Part shown: in pieces, positions 62,781 to 64,000 of the stretch
Numbering within the stretch: the stretch's first letter is position 1
Layout of the letters: each line of letters begins with the position of its first letter
Assembly: GCF_021134715.1 (NCBI RefSeq)
Contig: NC_060023.1
Location: 7,564,001-7,628,000 of the forward strand
DNA: 64,000 nt
Origin: Daphnia pulex
Lineage: Eukaryota; Arthropoda; Branchiopoda; Diplostraca; Daphniidae
Reading direction: 5' to 3'
Notes under the pieces: model-generated
What the model was told of the DNA's origin: nothing
Databases searched by the model: none
The model's input: the letters and a program-made list of their open reading frames with translations, nothing else
Made by a program: the position numbers and the translations under genes

Positions 62781-63850
62781 TTGTATGCTAGGGAAGAGCC
62801 TTCATTGTTAAGTGGGCTAAGGGAGTTGAAATACCAGAATGATTGTTTTCGTCAACTTACAAAGGATTCCCGAACCCTGCTCAATACACCAAGAGTAATT
62901 CATCTACAAAACGCATTTTTGGTGGACAGTATGTTTGTGTATGTTTTAGTGTTGAAAAATGTTTACAAGACCAACTTCGACGAATTCCTTCATTCTCCAT
63001 TAGCAAGCCAGTTCAATTTCTAATAAAAATTGACGGCATTCCTTTAGCAAAGAGCAATACAAGTTCCTTTTGGCCTCTTTGGGGTCTCATCAAAGGAGAA
63101 ATAACTCCGTTCCTAATCGGTGTATTTCATGGAATGAGCAAACCAGATGATACTGATGAGTATTTTACCCCTTTCATAAGGAAATGGATTTCATCATGGC
63201 AAACGGTGGCATCGACGTAGAATTGTCAACTGGAGAGATGCAACGAGTTCAGATTAAAATAACAGCTTTTAAAGCAGAAAATCCAGCTAAGTCTGCAGCT
63301 ACCGGAAGAGCTGGCCATACTGCTGAGGTGATTCATTCCGATACAAGAAAACAATTGCATTTACCACTGCTAAACTAATTTTTTTATCATTTGTAGAATT
63401 TCTGCTCCAAGTGTACAACGAGAGGCTTCATTTACAAAAAACCAGGAAAGAAACATGGCCGTGTCGTTTTTCCTGTTCATGATGTCCCCCAGCGAACTCA
63501 AGAGGGTTTCGACGTCTTTTTTATTAAGTTTACTCCATTCCGTATTTATTAAGTTAACTGCCAAGATGGAAAGCTACTGATCTTAGGGAATTTTTGCTAT
63601 ACACAGGACCCGTCGTTCTTAAGGACGGGTTACCAGCTTCATTATACATTTATTTTCTATGTTTGCACACCGCAATCGAGTTATTGTCTTCTGAACCTTC
63701 TCATTTAGATAGAGAATTGGTTATGATTCTTTGTAATCGACTACTCAGCCATTTTGTACAGAAAGCCTCAAAGATATGTGGGTGGCACTTTGTCACTATA
63801 CATGTTCACTCTTTGCTTCATCTTGTATGTCCGTCGTTTCAGTTTACTTG
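62781..63850 (+). mobile_element. Decayed transposase gene
   Basis: Successive plus-strand pieces in different frames follow the order of a widespread animal transposase-domain family: DSRTLLNTPR, IDGIPLAKSNTSSFWPLWGL, PFLIGVFHGMSKPDDTDEYF, then NGGIDVELSTGEMQRVQIK. A FCSKCTTRGFIY zinc-like motif near 63400 follows, then PQRTQEGF, YTGPVVLKDGLPASLY and a final FVTIHVHSLLHLV near 63810. There are frame changes near 63010 and 63180, and stops further on, so it cannot encode an active enzyme. Terminal inverted repeats were not found; the right end may lie beyond the window. Confidence 0.7.
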
Positions 63851-64000
63851 ATAGCTTTAGTTGTTTTCCTTTTGAAAACTTCCTTCAGCGGTTAAAAAAA
63901 ACTCATTAGTAAAAGTGATAAGCCGCTTGCACAACTAGTCAAATGTATGGGTGAAATAGCATATGTGGACTCAATAGACTATAATAGCCGAATGTTTCCA

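Overview
The window looks like a piece of a small, compact, A+T-rich arthropod nuclear genome. A crustacean such as Daphnia is my inference. The reasons are very short introns (mostly 60-120 nt), dense genes on both strands, animal-type housekeeping genes with many exons, and small non-autonomous repeats between genes. There is no bacterial, plasmid or viral gene organisation and no CRISPR array.

Left part (1-18 kb): mostly accessory sequence. It holds a dispersed copy of a local repeat family, an unidentified open region (1537-2347), a long foldback hairpin, a reconstructed three-exon 90-residue gene (minus, 3621-3993), a FEM1-like ankyrin gene piece (minus, 6478-7379), a broken unidentified gene, a degenerate tandem array, a chromodomain reading frame with an in-frame stop, MITE-like inverted repeats, and a reconstructed three-exon gene for a small secreted cysteine-containing protein (plus, 14063-14547).

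Core (18.5-47 kb): conserved genes whose exon phases close. In order they are an HPS4-like longin-domain protein followed 12 nt later by a PRR11 homologue (both plus), a myotubularin-related FYVE phosphatase of the MTMR3/4 type (plus), phosphoacetylglucosamine mutase PGM3 (minus), PAXIP1/PTIP with six BRCT domains (plus, divergent from PGM3), an F-box/leucine-rich-repeat protein resembling FBXL18 (minus), and the largest RNA polymerase II subunit with about 42 CTD heptads (minus). The likely roles are lysosome-related organelle biogenesis, cell cycle, phosphoinositide turnover, UDP-GlcNAc (hence chitin) supply, DNA damage and histone methylation, ubiquitination, and transcription.

Right part (47-57 kb): a locally amplified, apparently undescribed gene family. 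Each unit has a promoter-proximal array of roughly 100-bp degenerate repeats, a TATA-like box, a conserved leader and an alanine-rich ORF built of modules of about 85 residues. One copy has three modules, with an in-frame TAA between modules 1 and 2. A second, oppositely oriented family with a signal peptide sits inside the same duplicated blocks. This region is the best candidate for something new.

End (57-64 kb): a multi-exon PHD-finger gene on the minus strand, with an MBD-like exon, an in-frame TAA and a 1-nt frameshift; a 160-180 bp tandem duplication in one of its introns; and a decayed transposase.

The exon chains were assembled by eye from GT-AG sites and phase closure, without transcript data. 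The conserved genes are secure. The small and lineage-specific genes are proposals.
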